A DNA stretch of 64,000 nt from Cohnella sp. SGD-V74. GTDB lineage: Bacteria > Bacillota > Bacilli > Paenibacillales > Paenibacillaceae. The translations under genes were made by a program, and so were the position numbers. Of this stretch, positions 35,227 to 43,173 are shown one piece after another (within the stretch, counting starts at the first letter, position 1; every line of letters begins with the position of its first letter). The DNA lies in assembly GCF_003001675.1 (NCBI RefSeq), contig NZ_PVYW01000010.1, positions 186,001 through 250,000 on the forward strand. Direction: 5' to 3'. The notes under the pieces are model-generated. The model made no database searches. It saw nothing but the letters and a program-made list of their open reading frames with translations, and had not been told where the DNA came from.

Positions 35227-36350
35227 GCGGCGTTAGAATAGCCATCATCGGAACCGGCCAGATCGGCAAGATGCACATCGCCAACTACGAAGCCATTCCC
35301 GGAGCGGAGATCGTGGCCGTGTGCGACGTGAACGTCGCGGAAGCCGAGCGGGTGGCGGCCGAGCACGGCATCGCCGGAGTGTATTCCGATTTCAGGGAAC
35401 TGTTGAAGCGGGACGATGTGGACGCGGTCGACGTATGTCTGCATAATAACTATCATGAACCCGTGACGGTTGCGGCTTTGAACGCAGGCAAGCATGTATA
35501 TTGCGAGAAACCGATCGCGGGAGCGTACGCAGACGGGGCGAGCATGGTCGAAGCGGCGCGGGGCAGCGGCCGGATGCTGCACATCCAGTTGAACCGGCTG
35601 TTCTCGAAGGAGACCGCGACGGCGAAGGAATTGATCGACGCGGGCAAGCTCGGCAAGCTGTTCCATGCCCGGTCCGCCGGATTCCGCAGAAGGAACCGCC
35701 CGTTCGTGGACGGTTACGGCACCGCCTCGTTCACCCGCAAGGAAACGGCGGGCGGAGGCGCTTTGTTCGACATGGGCGTCTACCATATTTCTCAGCTGCT
35801 CTATCTGCTCGGCAATCCGCAAGTCACGCGAATATCGGGCCAACTCTACCAAGAGATGGCGATGGACGAAAACAGGCGGTCCGCCAGCGGCTTCGACGTG
35901 GAGGAGTTCGCCGCGGGATTCGTCAAGTTCGACGGCGGCGTGTCGATGGATATCGCGGAATCCTGGGCGATCCATCTCGGCGGCTTCGAGGGAGGGGCGG
36001 TCGTCGGCTCGGAGGGAGGAATCCGTCTGTCCGGAGCGGTGTCCGGTACGGAGCCCAATCGTTTCTCGTTCCATACGGCGATCGCGGATCTGGATATGGA
36101 CTGCTCGGTCGACTTGGAGCTGGCCCATCTGCGGCGGCGCCGTCTGGCCGAATACCCGGATGCCTACGAATCGTCGCAGCACCACTGGATCGCGGCGCTT
36201 CGCGGGCAAGCGGCGCTGCTGCCGACCGCGGAGATCGCCTTGAACACGATGCTGATCAGCGAAGGCATCTACCTGTCGCACGAGAAGGGCAGGGAAGTGA
36301 CGGCGGAGGAGACGATAGCCTGCTCCGTATCCCGTTCCGTCCGCATCTAA
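35223..36350 (+). CDS. Gfo/Idh/MocA-family oxidoreductase
   Basis: 375 residues. The NAD(P)-binding Rossmann fold opens with IAIIGTGQIGKMHIANY, and HVYCEKPIAG carries the catalytic-site EKP motif. The C-terminal substrate domain includes GGALFDMGVYHISQLLYLLG with the conserved D.G.H. GGAGGA lies upstream inside the preceding gene, whose stop overlaps this start. It likely oxidises or reduces the sugar handled by the neighbouring isomerase. Substrate unknown. Confidence 0.92.
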   Translation: MSGVRIAIIGTGQIGKMHIANYEAIPGAEIVAVCDVNVAEAERVAAEHGIAGVYSDFRELLKRDDVDAVDVCLHNNYHEPVTVAALNAGKHVYCEKPIAGAYADGASMVEAARGSGRMLHIQLNRLFSKETATAKELIDAGKLGKLFHARSAGFRRRNRPFVDGYGTASFTRKETAGGGALFDMGVYHISQLLYLLGNPQVTRISGQLYQEMAMDENRRSASGFDVEEFAAGFVKFDGGVSMDIAESWAIHLGGFEGGAVVGSEGGIRLSGAVSGTEPNRFSFHTAIADLDMDCSVDLELAHLRRRRLAEYPDAYESSQHHWIAALRGQAALLPTAEIALNTMLISEGIYLSHEKGREVTAEETIACSVSRSVRI

Positions 36351-36395
36351 GGAAATTCAGATCAAGCGTTATGACCGGAAAGGAACGGAACGAGT

Positions 36396-37601
36396 ATGAC
36401 GGAAAGCCCTGCTAGGCGATTTCATGTTTTGCGAGTATTCAATTTCGTATTGTACGGCGCTCTGGCCGTATACGGCACTTTCTTCGCCCTCTACCTGAAG
36501 GATATCGGTGTCTCTCCGGTCGAGATCGGCGTTTTGCTGGCGGGAGGCCCGATCGTCTCGCTCGTCGCCAACCCGCTGTGGGCGTATTGGGCGGATCGGA
36601 TGCGCAACAATCGCATCGTGCTAATTCTTGCTCTGCTGGGTGCGTTCGCCGCCATGCAGGGGGTATTTTTCCTAGGCAACGAGCCTCTGATCTATGGAGC
36701 AATCCTTCTGTACTTTGTTTTCCAAAGTCCGCTGTTCACTCAGAGCAACAGCCTTATCCTGAACTCGATCGAGGGTACGCGGCACAAGTTCGGCGCATTC
36801 CGGATGTGGGGGTCTCTGGGCTGGGCGATTACGGCCGCGGCAGTCGGACCCTTGATCGGTCATCTGGGCATCCATAGACTCTGGATCGTCTTCGACGCCG
36901 CGATGCTCGCAGCGATCGCTATCGCATTTCTGCTGCCGCGAGGCGACGAATCGCCAAGGCCAACTTCTGCGAACAAGGGATCTTACGCCCGAATTTTCGC
37001 GAATCGGCCGTTTCTGGCGATGCTCGTCATCGGAGTGCTCGTGTCCGTGCCCAATTCGATCAACGGGACGTTCGTCGGCTTGTACATCGACGAGTTGGGC
37101 GGCTCCGCGTCTATAATCGGATGGTCGATGTTCGCGACGGCTTTTCTTGAAGCTCCCGTGTTTCTGCTGCTGGACAAGTATATGAAAAGAAGCGTAAGGC
37201 CGATGGTCGGTTGGCTGGTCCTGGCCAGCCTGCTCTATACGATCCGCTGGGCGCTTATGGGCGCGGCGGATACGGCGGGACAGATCGTCGCCATTCAATT
37301 GCTGCACTGCGCGACGTTCGGCGTCTATTATTACGTCGGCACCCAGCTGACTTCCTTGCTCGTACCGGCCGAATACCGTTCGTCCGGGCAGGCGATTTAC
37401 GGCCTCACATGGGGCGGAGTGTCGGGCATTTTGGCGGGAACCGTCGGGGGATGGATGTTCCAGGAGCTCGGTCCGCACAGCATGTACAAGATCAGCGCAG
37501 GAATTACGCTTGTCGGCACGGTCGCTTTTGGCGTTATGCTCAGGATGGTTTCCCGAACGAGGTTCGAACGGCAGCAGGAAGGGAACAATGGGAAGGCATA
37601 A
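36396..37601 (+). CDS. MFS transporter (sugar or nucleoside symporter-like)
   Basis: 401 residues with about twelve membrane helices. It starts with a helix NFVLYGALAVYGTFFALYL, then the cytoplasmic loop LWAYWADRMRNNR, the position of the MFS signature. RMWGSLGWAITAAAVG and GQAIYGLTWGGVSGILAGTVGGW match the MFS_1-like/LacY-related group. GGAACGG precedes the ATG. It closes the ROK-isomerase-dehydrogenase operon and is the probable uptake system for the same compound. Confidence 0.9.
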   Translation: MTESPARRFHVLRVFNFVLYGALAVYGTFFALYLKDIGVSPVEIGVLLAGGPIVSLVANPLWAYWADRMRNNRIVLILALLGAFAAMQGVFFLGNEPLIYGAILLYFVFQSPLFTQSNSLILNSIEGTRHKFGAFRMWGSLGWAITAAAVGPLIGHLGIHRLWIVFDAAMLAAIAIAFLLPRGDESPRPTSANKGSYARIFANRPFLAMLVIGVLVSVPNSINGTFVGLYIDELGGSASIIGWSMFATAFLEAPVFLLLDKYMKRSVRPMVGWLVLASLLYTIRWALMGAADTAGQIVAIQLLHCATFGVYYYVGTQLTSLLVPAEYRSSGQAIYGLTWGGVSGILAGTVGGWMFQELGPHSMYKISAGITLVGTVAFGVMLRMVSRTRFERQQEGNNGKA

Positions 37602-37627
37602 CCAAATCAGCGCAAGGAGGATTTCGG

Positions 37628-37978
37628 ATGTCCGAGCATAACCATGTAGTCGACAAGGACGGCGATATCGAGCCGGGCAAGGTAGGGGCCGCCATTTCCA
37701 GAATCGAGCCTTCGGAGCGGGACCGCATCTTGAGAAATTTCGAGGAGTTCAAGGGCTATCTTCACAGAAGAGTCCGCATGGCCGAAAGCATTGGCATGAG
37801 CGAAGAGCAGATGGCGATCATCGCGCAGAAGGTCGCCGACTATCTGTCAAGCCATGAGGAGCCGCGCAATAACGAAGAGCTGCTGCTGCAGGAGTTGTGG
37901 AAAGCCGGTACGGAAGAGGAGCGGCATGCGCTTGCCCATATGCTGCTGAGATTGGCTCAGGGAGCTTGGGCGCATTAA
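37628..37978 (+). CDS. DUF3243-family protein (YmfJ-like)
   Basis: 116 residues from the ATG at 37628, with AAGGAGG 7 nt upstream. The core ILRNFEEFKGYLHRRVRMAESIGMSEEQM, IIAQKVADYLSSHEEPRNNEE and LLQELWKAGTEEERHALAHMLLRLAQ matches DUF3243, a small helical Bacillales family (B. subtilis YmfJ). The N-terminal 30 residues (SEHNHVVDKDGDIEPGKVG) are an addition not typical of the family. Function unknown. Confidence 0.85.
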   Translation: MSEHNHVVDKDGDIEPGKVGAAISRIEPSERDRILRNFEEFKGYLHRRVRMAESIGMSEEQMAIIAQKVADYLSSHEEPRNNEELLLQELWKAGTEEERHALAHMLLRLAQGAWAH

Positions 37979-38055
37979 AGCGATCGTCTAATCTCACAAG
38001 GCAACCGAAACCTATCTGCCGCACGTTACGTCTGAATAAAGAGGTGATCGTGCAG

Positions 38056-38892
38056 ATGAGGAGAAGGTACTGGATAGCGGCTTTGGCCGGCCTGCTGATC
38101 TTGGCGGGGTGCGGGGCTTCGAACCCCGAGGGAGGGCCGCGGCCGAGCACGCAGGAGGGTAAACCTCCATCCGGAGAGAGCAAGGTTGAGATTGCGCCCG
38201 TTAAATGGCAGGACACGGAGTTCGCGCAGGCGGTCGTCAGCCGTTCACAGCGATTCGGAAGCGTCTATCCGGCTCCTCTGGGCGTTTTCGCGGAGCAGGC
38301 GAAGCTTGAGGCGTTCGTCGAAGCGTTCCGGGACGGGGAGAAATTGGAAGGCGTGCTGGATACGGTCAGACCGGAGTATGACGTGTCTTTCGTCGGCGAA
38401 GACGGCAAGGCGGCGGGATTTCATCTGTGGTTAGGCTATCAACCGGGCTCCAAAGGCTTGTACATGTACGTAGAGGACACGAGCACGGGATATCGGCTTA
38501 CGGAAGAGAACACAGACAGGCTAAGGGAGCTGATTCGGTCGCTGGACTACACGCCGGATCAAGCCGTCAGCAACGGGGACATCGTGAACCTGCACGGCAC
38601 GCTGACCAATTCGGATAAGTGGACGCATTTCGTCGAACAAGTCCGGGCGGGGAATCCGAGCGAGGCGCACATTACGTCTTACACGATCGAAGGCGATCCG
38701 ATCTTCCAGGATCTGCTGTTCGACGGCCAGGTGATCCAACGGACTTACGATAACTCCATGGACGGCTTCGGGGTGCCTCAAAGATCGATCAACTTCTGTA
38801 AAAGCCTGGATCAGGACGGAGCGCGCTATACATTGTCCAAGTGCGGCGACGAGGAAGCGAGGTTCGTGCTGGACATGCCATCCGGCGAATAA
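38056..38892 (+). CDS. Lipoprotein with YhfM-like and DUF4362 domains
   Basis: 278 residues. AGAGG serves either the ATG at 38056 or an in-frame GTG at 38050. The lipoprotein signal ends in LLILAGCGAS. After a Pro/Gly-rich linker, residues about 55-160 (FAEQAKLEAFVEAFRDGEKL, FHLWLGYQPGSKGLYMYVED) resemble the YhfM-like domain. The C-terminal part (NGDIVNLHGTLTNSDKWTHF, ITSYTIEGDPIFQDLLFDGQ, FCKSL) matches DUF4362. Both families are small Bacillales lipoprotein domains of unknown role. A strong hairpin follows directly. Confidence 0.82.
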   Translation: MRRRYWIAALAGLLILAGCGASNPEGGPRPSTQEGKPPSGESKVEIAPVKWQDTEFAQAVVSRSQRFGSVYPAPLGVFAEQAKLEAFVEAFRDGEKLEGVLDTVRPEYDVSFVGEDGKAAGFHLWLGYQPGSKGLYMYVEDTSTGYRLTEENTDRLRELIRSLDYTPDQAVSNGDIVNLHGTLTNSDKWTHFVEQVRAGNPSEAHITSYTIEGDPIFQDLLFDGQVIQRTYDNSMDGFGVPQRSINFCKSLDQDGARYTLSKCGDEEARFVLDMPSGE

Positions 38893-38936
38893 CGGCTCGG
38901 GCCGCTTCCTCTCGCAGGGAAGCGGCCCGAGCCGTT
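38891..38936. terminator. Strong shared hairpin between convergent genes
   Basis: Two perfectly complementary 19-bp arms (38891-38909 and 38918-38936) around an 8-nt loop lie between the lipoprotein stop (38892) and the end of the leftward mini-gene (38945). No long T-run; stem strength alone suggests transcript ends for both sides. Confidence 0.8.
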
Positions 38937-38944
38937 ACGGGGTC

Positions 38945-39100
38945 TTACTGAGGGCGAATGCGGACGACGCCGATCTCGACGGCATTGATGGCGATGGAAT
39001 TGCCGCCTTGATTGTTGGAAGCGCTGGCGGTTTGTCCGACGTTAATGCGGGTTTTACCGTTGTTCCACTTTTTCACGTTTTTGGCGGTTTTACGAGGCAT
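38945..39100 (-). CDS. 51-residue basic mini-protein
   Basis: The ATG at 39100 has AGGAGGG 7 nt upstream and the frame ends TAA at 38945. The product begins MPRKTAKNVKKWNNGKTR and continues INVGQTASASNNQGGNSIA, then INAVEIGVVRIRPQ: a basic head followed by an Asn/Ala/Ile-rich strand-like tail. It resembles the adjacent mini-protein in a QGGNSIAINAVEI versus QGNALASNALNIQI stretch, so the two may be paralogues. A small spore or coat protein is one guess. No family recognised. Confidence 0.7.
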   Translation of the reverse strand: MPRKTAKNVKKWNNGKTRINVGQTASASNNQGGNSIAINAVEIGVVRIRPQ

Positions 39101-39125
39101 GGCGAATCCCTCCTCTCTTAATGTG

Positions 39126-39290
39126 CTATCTGCGGCGTTTGGACTGCTTCGAAATTTGAATGTTCAAGGCGTTGCTGGCCAGCGCGTTGCCCTGAACGGA
39201 ATGCGCGTCGGCTCGTTGATAAATTTGAATGACGATGTATTGGTTTTTGCCGATGCGGTAACGGTACGATTTTATTCGGGTATGGTTCAC
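39126..39290 (-). CDS. 54-residue basic mini-protein
   Basis: A GTG at 39290 has AGGAGG exactly 6 nt upstream, and the frame ends TAG at 39126. The product reads VNHTRIKSYRYRIGKNQYIV, IQIYQRADAHSVQGNALASN, ALNIQISKQSKRRR. It shares a QGNxLAxNAxxI stretch with the mini-gene 25 bp downstream, and both are probably on one transcript. Function unknown. Confidence 0.65.
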   Translation of the reverse strand: MNHTRIKSYRYRIGKNQYIVIQIYQRADAHSVQGNALASNALNIQISKQSKRRR

Positions 39291-39375
39291 GTTCAGCCTC
39301 CTTGCCCTGCGCGGATACGGTATCGTATGCGGATCCCGGTCAAGCCGTCGCGGCATTTGGAACGGAATATAGCCA

Positions 39376-39413
39376 AATAAGCCCATCGCTCGGATATGGA
39401 GCGAGGGCTTATT
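39376..39413. terminator. Hairpin after the DUF4023 mini-gene
   Basis: AATAAGCCC..CGCTC (39376-39391) pairs with GAGCG.GGGCTTATT (39399-39413) around a 7-nt loop. Read leftward, TTATTTGG follows, fitting termination of the gene ending at 39433. Confidence 0.7.
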
Positions 39414-39432
39414 CGCGATATTGGAAAAGGCG

Positions 39433-39576
39433 TCACTTGTTCGTGCTATGCTGCTTGCCCGGCAAATGCTTGCTGCTGCTTTCTCCTGCGTTGCCTTGCG
39501 TTCGGCGTTTGCGGTTTCTGCGGTCCTTGTCTTGGGTATCGTGCACTTTCTCGACGAATTCGTGCGTATTGTCCAT
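39433..39576 (-). CDS. DUF4023-family mini-protein
   Basis: 47 residues from the ATG at 39576, with AAGGAGG 13 nt upstream (long but usable). MDNTHEFVEKVHDTQDKDR and the tail KHLPGKQHSTNK match DUF4023, a family of very small hydrophilic Bacillales proteins with the pattern M.(N/S)THEFVEK....Q and LP.KQH. Function unknown. A terminator follows at 39376-39413. Confidence 0.8.
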   Translation of the reverse strand: MDNTHEFVEKVHDTQDKDRRNRKRRTQGNAGESSSKHLPGKQHSTNK

Positions 39577-39702
39577 GCGAAACGAGAAGCCTCCTTCGTA
39601 TGCGGATCTCGTTTATACGATGCCCAGCGAATGCGGCGAGGATACCGAATAAAGGGAGAGGCGCGGCCCCTCAACTCTGAGCGGATAGAAGCGTCTTTTG
39701 CA

Positions 39703-40347
39703 TTACTTGAACTCGATGGATCCGGCCAGTTCCGCTCCGTTCTCTCCCGCATGGTAAACCGACAGCGTCTCCTGTCCGTCGTCTACGACGAGGTAAGGGC
39801 AGCAATCGAACAGAATCAGTCCTCTCAGTTCTCCTTTGACCCGAATCGATTCGTGGAAGCCTTTTTTCAGATCCGTAAAATCGTTGGCGGTGTAAGCGAC
39901 GACCTCGTCGCCGATCCTCTCGGCGTAGTGATGTCCGGTTCTGCTCACGACTTTGTCGCGCGGAGCGGCATGGACCCGTCCGCTGAAGTAGGCGTCCACC
40001 GTATCGGTTTCTTTGCCTACGGCGAATTCAGGCCAGAGATCGCTGAACACCATGTAGCCGTTCTTGTCGTTCTTGATCAGGATCATCGGCACCTGCATCG
40101 GGCCGTACGGGAGGACGAACAAGTCCTGAAGTTCTCCGATGCGGTCCTTGCCTTTCGTCTGGTACAGCTGACCGCTCTTGTCGTAGACGTACACTTGCTT
40201 CTCGATCTGGACGGCAGCGAAGTCTCCCTCCGTCTGTACGGAGGCTTTCAGGGCGCTTGATGCCGGGGTGGCGGCATGGGCAAGCGCGGGGACCGACAGG
40301 GCGCACGCAAGCGCGGCGGCGGTCATGAAACGGACGGTTTTTTTCAT
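39703..40347 (-). CDS. Secreted protein of unknown function
   Basis: 214 residues with a signal peptide (MKKTVRFMTAAALACALSV, then ALAHA and cleavage before ATPAS). The mature part is beta-rich: AAVQIEKQVYVYDKSGQLYQ, PMQVPMILIKNDKNGYMVF, FDCCPYLVVDDGQETLSVYH. The adjacent CC pair could form a disulfide or bind metal. No family recognised. GGAGAC precedes the start and the gene stands alone. Confidence 0.75.
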   Translation of the reverse strand: MKKTVRFMTAAALACALSVPALAHAATPASSALKASVQTEGDFAAVQIEKQVYVYDKSGQLYQTKGKDRIGELQDLFVLPYGPMQVPMILIKNDKNGYMVFSDLWPEFAVGKETDTVDAYFSGRVHAAPRDKVVSRTGHHYAERIGDEVVAYTANDFTDLKKGFHESIRVKGELRGLILFDCCPYLVVDDGQETLSVYHAGENGAELAGSIEFK

Positions 40348-40483
40348 GTTCTCAGTGTCTCCTTTAATTATCTTGATCCGGACAGCCTTGATCGCTGGCG
40401 ATCCTGGCTTCGATCAGATCCTTCGAGGAGTATTATAGTCCGCTTGTTGTAATGGCGGTAAGTTACTGCCGTCACCGTTTTAG

Positions 40484-42454
40484 TCACGTTACGGTCATGC
40501 CGCGCTCGGCCGCTCCGTTCGGAAGACTAACGTTTCTCATTAAATAGGGATACAGCAAAATGAGTCCCGCCACGTAAAGCACCGCCGCGAAGTAAGCGGG
40601 CAGCAGGTGGATGAAGTCCCGGTATCCGATGCTGAAGTGCACGCTTAGACCGGCGACGAACGCGGGAGATCCGCCGGCAAGCAGCGTCCACCAGAGCCAG
40701 CGTTGCCCTTGCTGAATTCCCCACAGGGCAAGAATGAGCAGCATGACGGCGTCCGCGAACAAAGCTCCGCCGAAACCGGCCCGATCGTGGGCGATCAAGG
40801 GGATCAAGCGCGGGTTGGCCGCCTCGAGCTGTTCGGGGGTCACTCCCATGAAAGCCAGATCCTGGGGGACGAAGACGGTGGTAACGCCGACGCCCGCGAT
40901 GACGAGACCGCCGACGCTAAGAGAGACGCCCAGGGCGACAAAGCAGAGCTGGCCCCATAGCCCGAGTCGCCACTCTCTGCTGTTGCGCAGGTTAACCGGT
41001 CCCCGCAACGGCCGGTCGGGATTGCGGCGCATGGCGAGAAGAAACATCGGGAACAGGATAATCGCCGCCGCCGCGTGCAGGGGATCAAAGAAGTCGTATC
41101 CCAAGTACAGGAAGAAGCTTGGGAAGCCGACGGCTCCGGAGGTCAGCACCGCCGTTCGCGCCCAATGCTGGCCCTGTCTCATCCCGTATTTGCCCAAACG
41201 GTAATAGAGAATGCCGATGGAAATCATCGTTCCCGCGAGCGTGATCCGGTCGTGGGACATGAAATGCAGCAGATGCTCGTTGATCCGGCTGACTTCATCG
41301 CGCGTCATCCCCAAGTAATCTTCGTCGTAAGGAAGCAGAACCGACGATTCCGCGATCAGCCAAGCGACGATGCCTCCAATGATCATGCCCAGGCCGAGCA
41401 GGCACATCCATCCCCAATGCTTCCAGAAGGAAGGGGGCTCGGGAGCCGGCGTATCGGCTAGTCGCTCATGGATGACGGCTTCGTTGACTCGCTTCGGCAG
41501 TCCCGGGCCCGAGTGGACGAGTCCGCTGTTCAAGAGAAGCTGGTCGGCCCCGGCCCGAAGCGCCTCGATGGCGTCTTGCGGCTCGTGGATGCCTGCGGCT
41601 GAATGGATCAGCCAGCTTTCCGGGGGGAACAGCTCGCGAATCAGCTTGATTTTGTTCAGAGCGATTTGTTGGCTCTCCGTTCCGAAACTGACGGTATGAT
41701 CGGATTTTCGCAGAGCGCCTCCGATGACGCATCCCCTCCATAGCTCGCGGTCCAATAAGGGCAAGAGCCGCTTGAGCTGCTCATCCGGGAAATCCAGAGG
41801 GATATAAATGAAAAATAAGGGCTTAGAGCCTTCTGGCCTTGCGCGAACGAAGGCCGAGAATCGCTCCGCTTGTGCAAGATTCTCCTCGAAGTCGCGTTCC
41901 GAGGACAACGCTTCCACATAAAAGCCGACGGCTTTCGTCAGGGAGAAGATGTCGACGAGAGTTCTTAGCTGCTCTGTCGCTTGCTCGGCAGACGAGCCCG
42001 GTTCCGGTGCTATCCGAACGAACCGGGGCAAGGCGTCTTTGGCGTCGTCCAGTATCCGGAGAGAACGGATCAGACCGGGATTCTCGTATTCGTGCGGGTA
42101 GACGATCGTTCCCGTTTTTCGTTCGTTCAGGATCGGGTCGCTGCTGTCGATCGGACGTACCGTCACCGGCCCGACTTCGATGAACCCGAAGCCGAATTGC
42201 GACAACGCCCGATGGGCAGTCCCGGACGGATCGACGCTTCCGGACAGACCTAACGGCGTTTGGACAGGCAGCGTCGCGATTTGGTCTTGCAGCAAGGGGG
42301 AAGGTTCCATATGGCCCAGCGTCTTGATCAGGAATGTTCCGCCCGGAATGCGGCTGATGCGCCCCATCGCGCCCAACGTAAAAGCTCGGGCCGCTCTGGA
42401 CGGCAGCCGGGACAGAACGGGCTTAAACAACGTTTGGTAAGACCAATCCGGCAC
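40484..42454 (-). CDS. Dihydroorotate-dehydrogenase-like domain fused to membrane repeats
   Basis: 656 residues from a GTG at 42454 with GGGAG 8 nt upstream; a possible -10 (GTATAC, near 42490) lies too close for the longer frame to be used. Residues about 1-325 resemble class-2 dihydroorotate dehydrogenase: YQTLFKPVLSRLPSRAARAF, ATLPVQTPLGLSGSVDPSG, FGFGFIEVGPVTVRP, and the flavin-phosphate end ALRAGADQLLLNSGLVHSGP. The middle NTSPNTPG-type motif is absent, so activity is uncertain. From about 347 the protein is membranous. Two similar units each have (L/M)G(M/V)T......N..L...(S/A)HDR, then paired helices with GIQQGQRWLWW or GMRQGQHWARTA. A flavoprotein reductase working at the membrane is possible; function unknown. 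Confidence 0.75.
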   Translation of the reverse strand: MPDWSYQTLFKPVLSRLPSRAARAFTLGAMGRISRIPGGTFLIKTLGHMEPSPLLQDQIATLPVQTPLGLSGSVDPSGTAHRALSQFGFGFIEVGPVTVRPIDSSDPILNERKTGTIVYPHEYENPGLIRSLRILDDAKDALPRFVRIAPEPGSSAEQATEQLRTLVDIFSLTKAVGFYVEALSSERDFEENLAQAERFSAFVRARPEGSKPLFFIYIPLDFPDEQLKRLLPLLDRELWRGCVIGGALRKSDHTVSFGTESQQIALNKIKLIRELFPPESWLIHSAAGIHEPQDAIEALRAGADQLLLNSGLVHSGPGLPKRVNEAVIHERLADTPAPEPPSFWKHWGWMCLLGLGMIIGGIVAWLIAESSVLLPYDEDYLGMTRDEVSRINEHLLHFMSHDRITLAGTMISIGILYYRLGKYGMRQGQHWARTAVLTSGAVGFPSFFLYLGYDFFDPLHAAAAIILFPMFLLAMRRNPDRPLRGPVNLRNSREWRLGLWGQLCFVALGVSLSVGGLVIAGVGVTTVFVPQDLAFMGVTPEQLEAANPRLIPLIAHDRAGFGGALFADAVMLLILALWGIQQGQRWLWWTLLAGGSPAFVAGLSVHFSIGYRDFIHLLPAYFAAVLYVAGLILLYPYLMRNVSLPNGAAERGMTVT

Positions 42455-42576
42455 GCTATCCACTCCCAGTAACATGGTCAGCAAAAGTATACCATATCCG
42501 GCAGGATGAGGGGGGCGGCTAAAGCGGTGAAGCAAGGGCGGCCGCTGGAGGTGTGGGGGGGCGGGGGGCGGATTGC

Positions 42577-43075
42577 GATGTTCTAAGGAATCGATTAACG
42601 CGTGGAGAAAAGGACGCTGGAGAGGCGAGATGTTCTAAGGAATCGAGTAACGGGCGGCGAAAAGGGTGCTGGAGAGGCGAGATGTTCTAAGGAATCGATT
42701 AACGCGTGGAGAAAAGGGTGCTGAGGAGACGAGATGTTCTAAGGAATCGATTAACGGGTTGCGAAAAGGGTGCTGAGGAAGCGAGATGTTCTAAGGAATC
42801 GATTAACGGGTGGCGAAAAGGGTGCTGAGGAAGCGAGATGTCCTAAGGAATCGATTAACGGGTGGCGAAAATGGCGCTGGAGAGGCGAGATGTTCTAAGG
42901 AATCGATTAACGGGTGGCGAAAATGGCGCTGGAGAGGCGAGATGTTCTAAGGAATCGATTAACGGGTGGCGAAAATGGCGCTGGAGAGGCGAGATGTTCT
43001 AAGGAATCGATTAACGGGCGGCGAAAAGGGCGCTGAAGAGGCGAGATGTTCTAGGGAATCGATTAACGGGCAGAA
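42577..43075. repeat. Tandem array of ten 52-bp units
   Basis: GATGTTCTAAGGAATCGATT recurs at exact 52-bp steps (42577, 42629, 42681, 42733, 42785, 42837, 42889, 42941, 42993, 43045) with no insertion or deletion; the tenth is truncated. The second half varies slightly (GGGTGGCGAAAATGGCGCTG, GGGTTGCGAAAAGGGTGCTG and similar). No frame has a ribosome site. It fills the gap between the DHODH-like gene and the DUF3900 gene. Confidence 0.95.
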
Positions 43076-43173
43076 AGTCCCTCCTTCGGCGAGGTTGTCG
43101 TCCCAGAACGAACCTGATAAGATTCGAATAGGCTACACGAATCCATTCGAGCGATAGGAGACAGACGTCCGAC

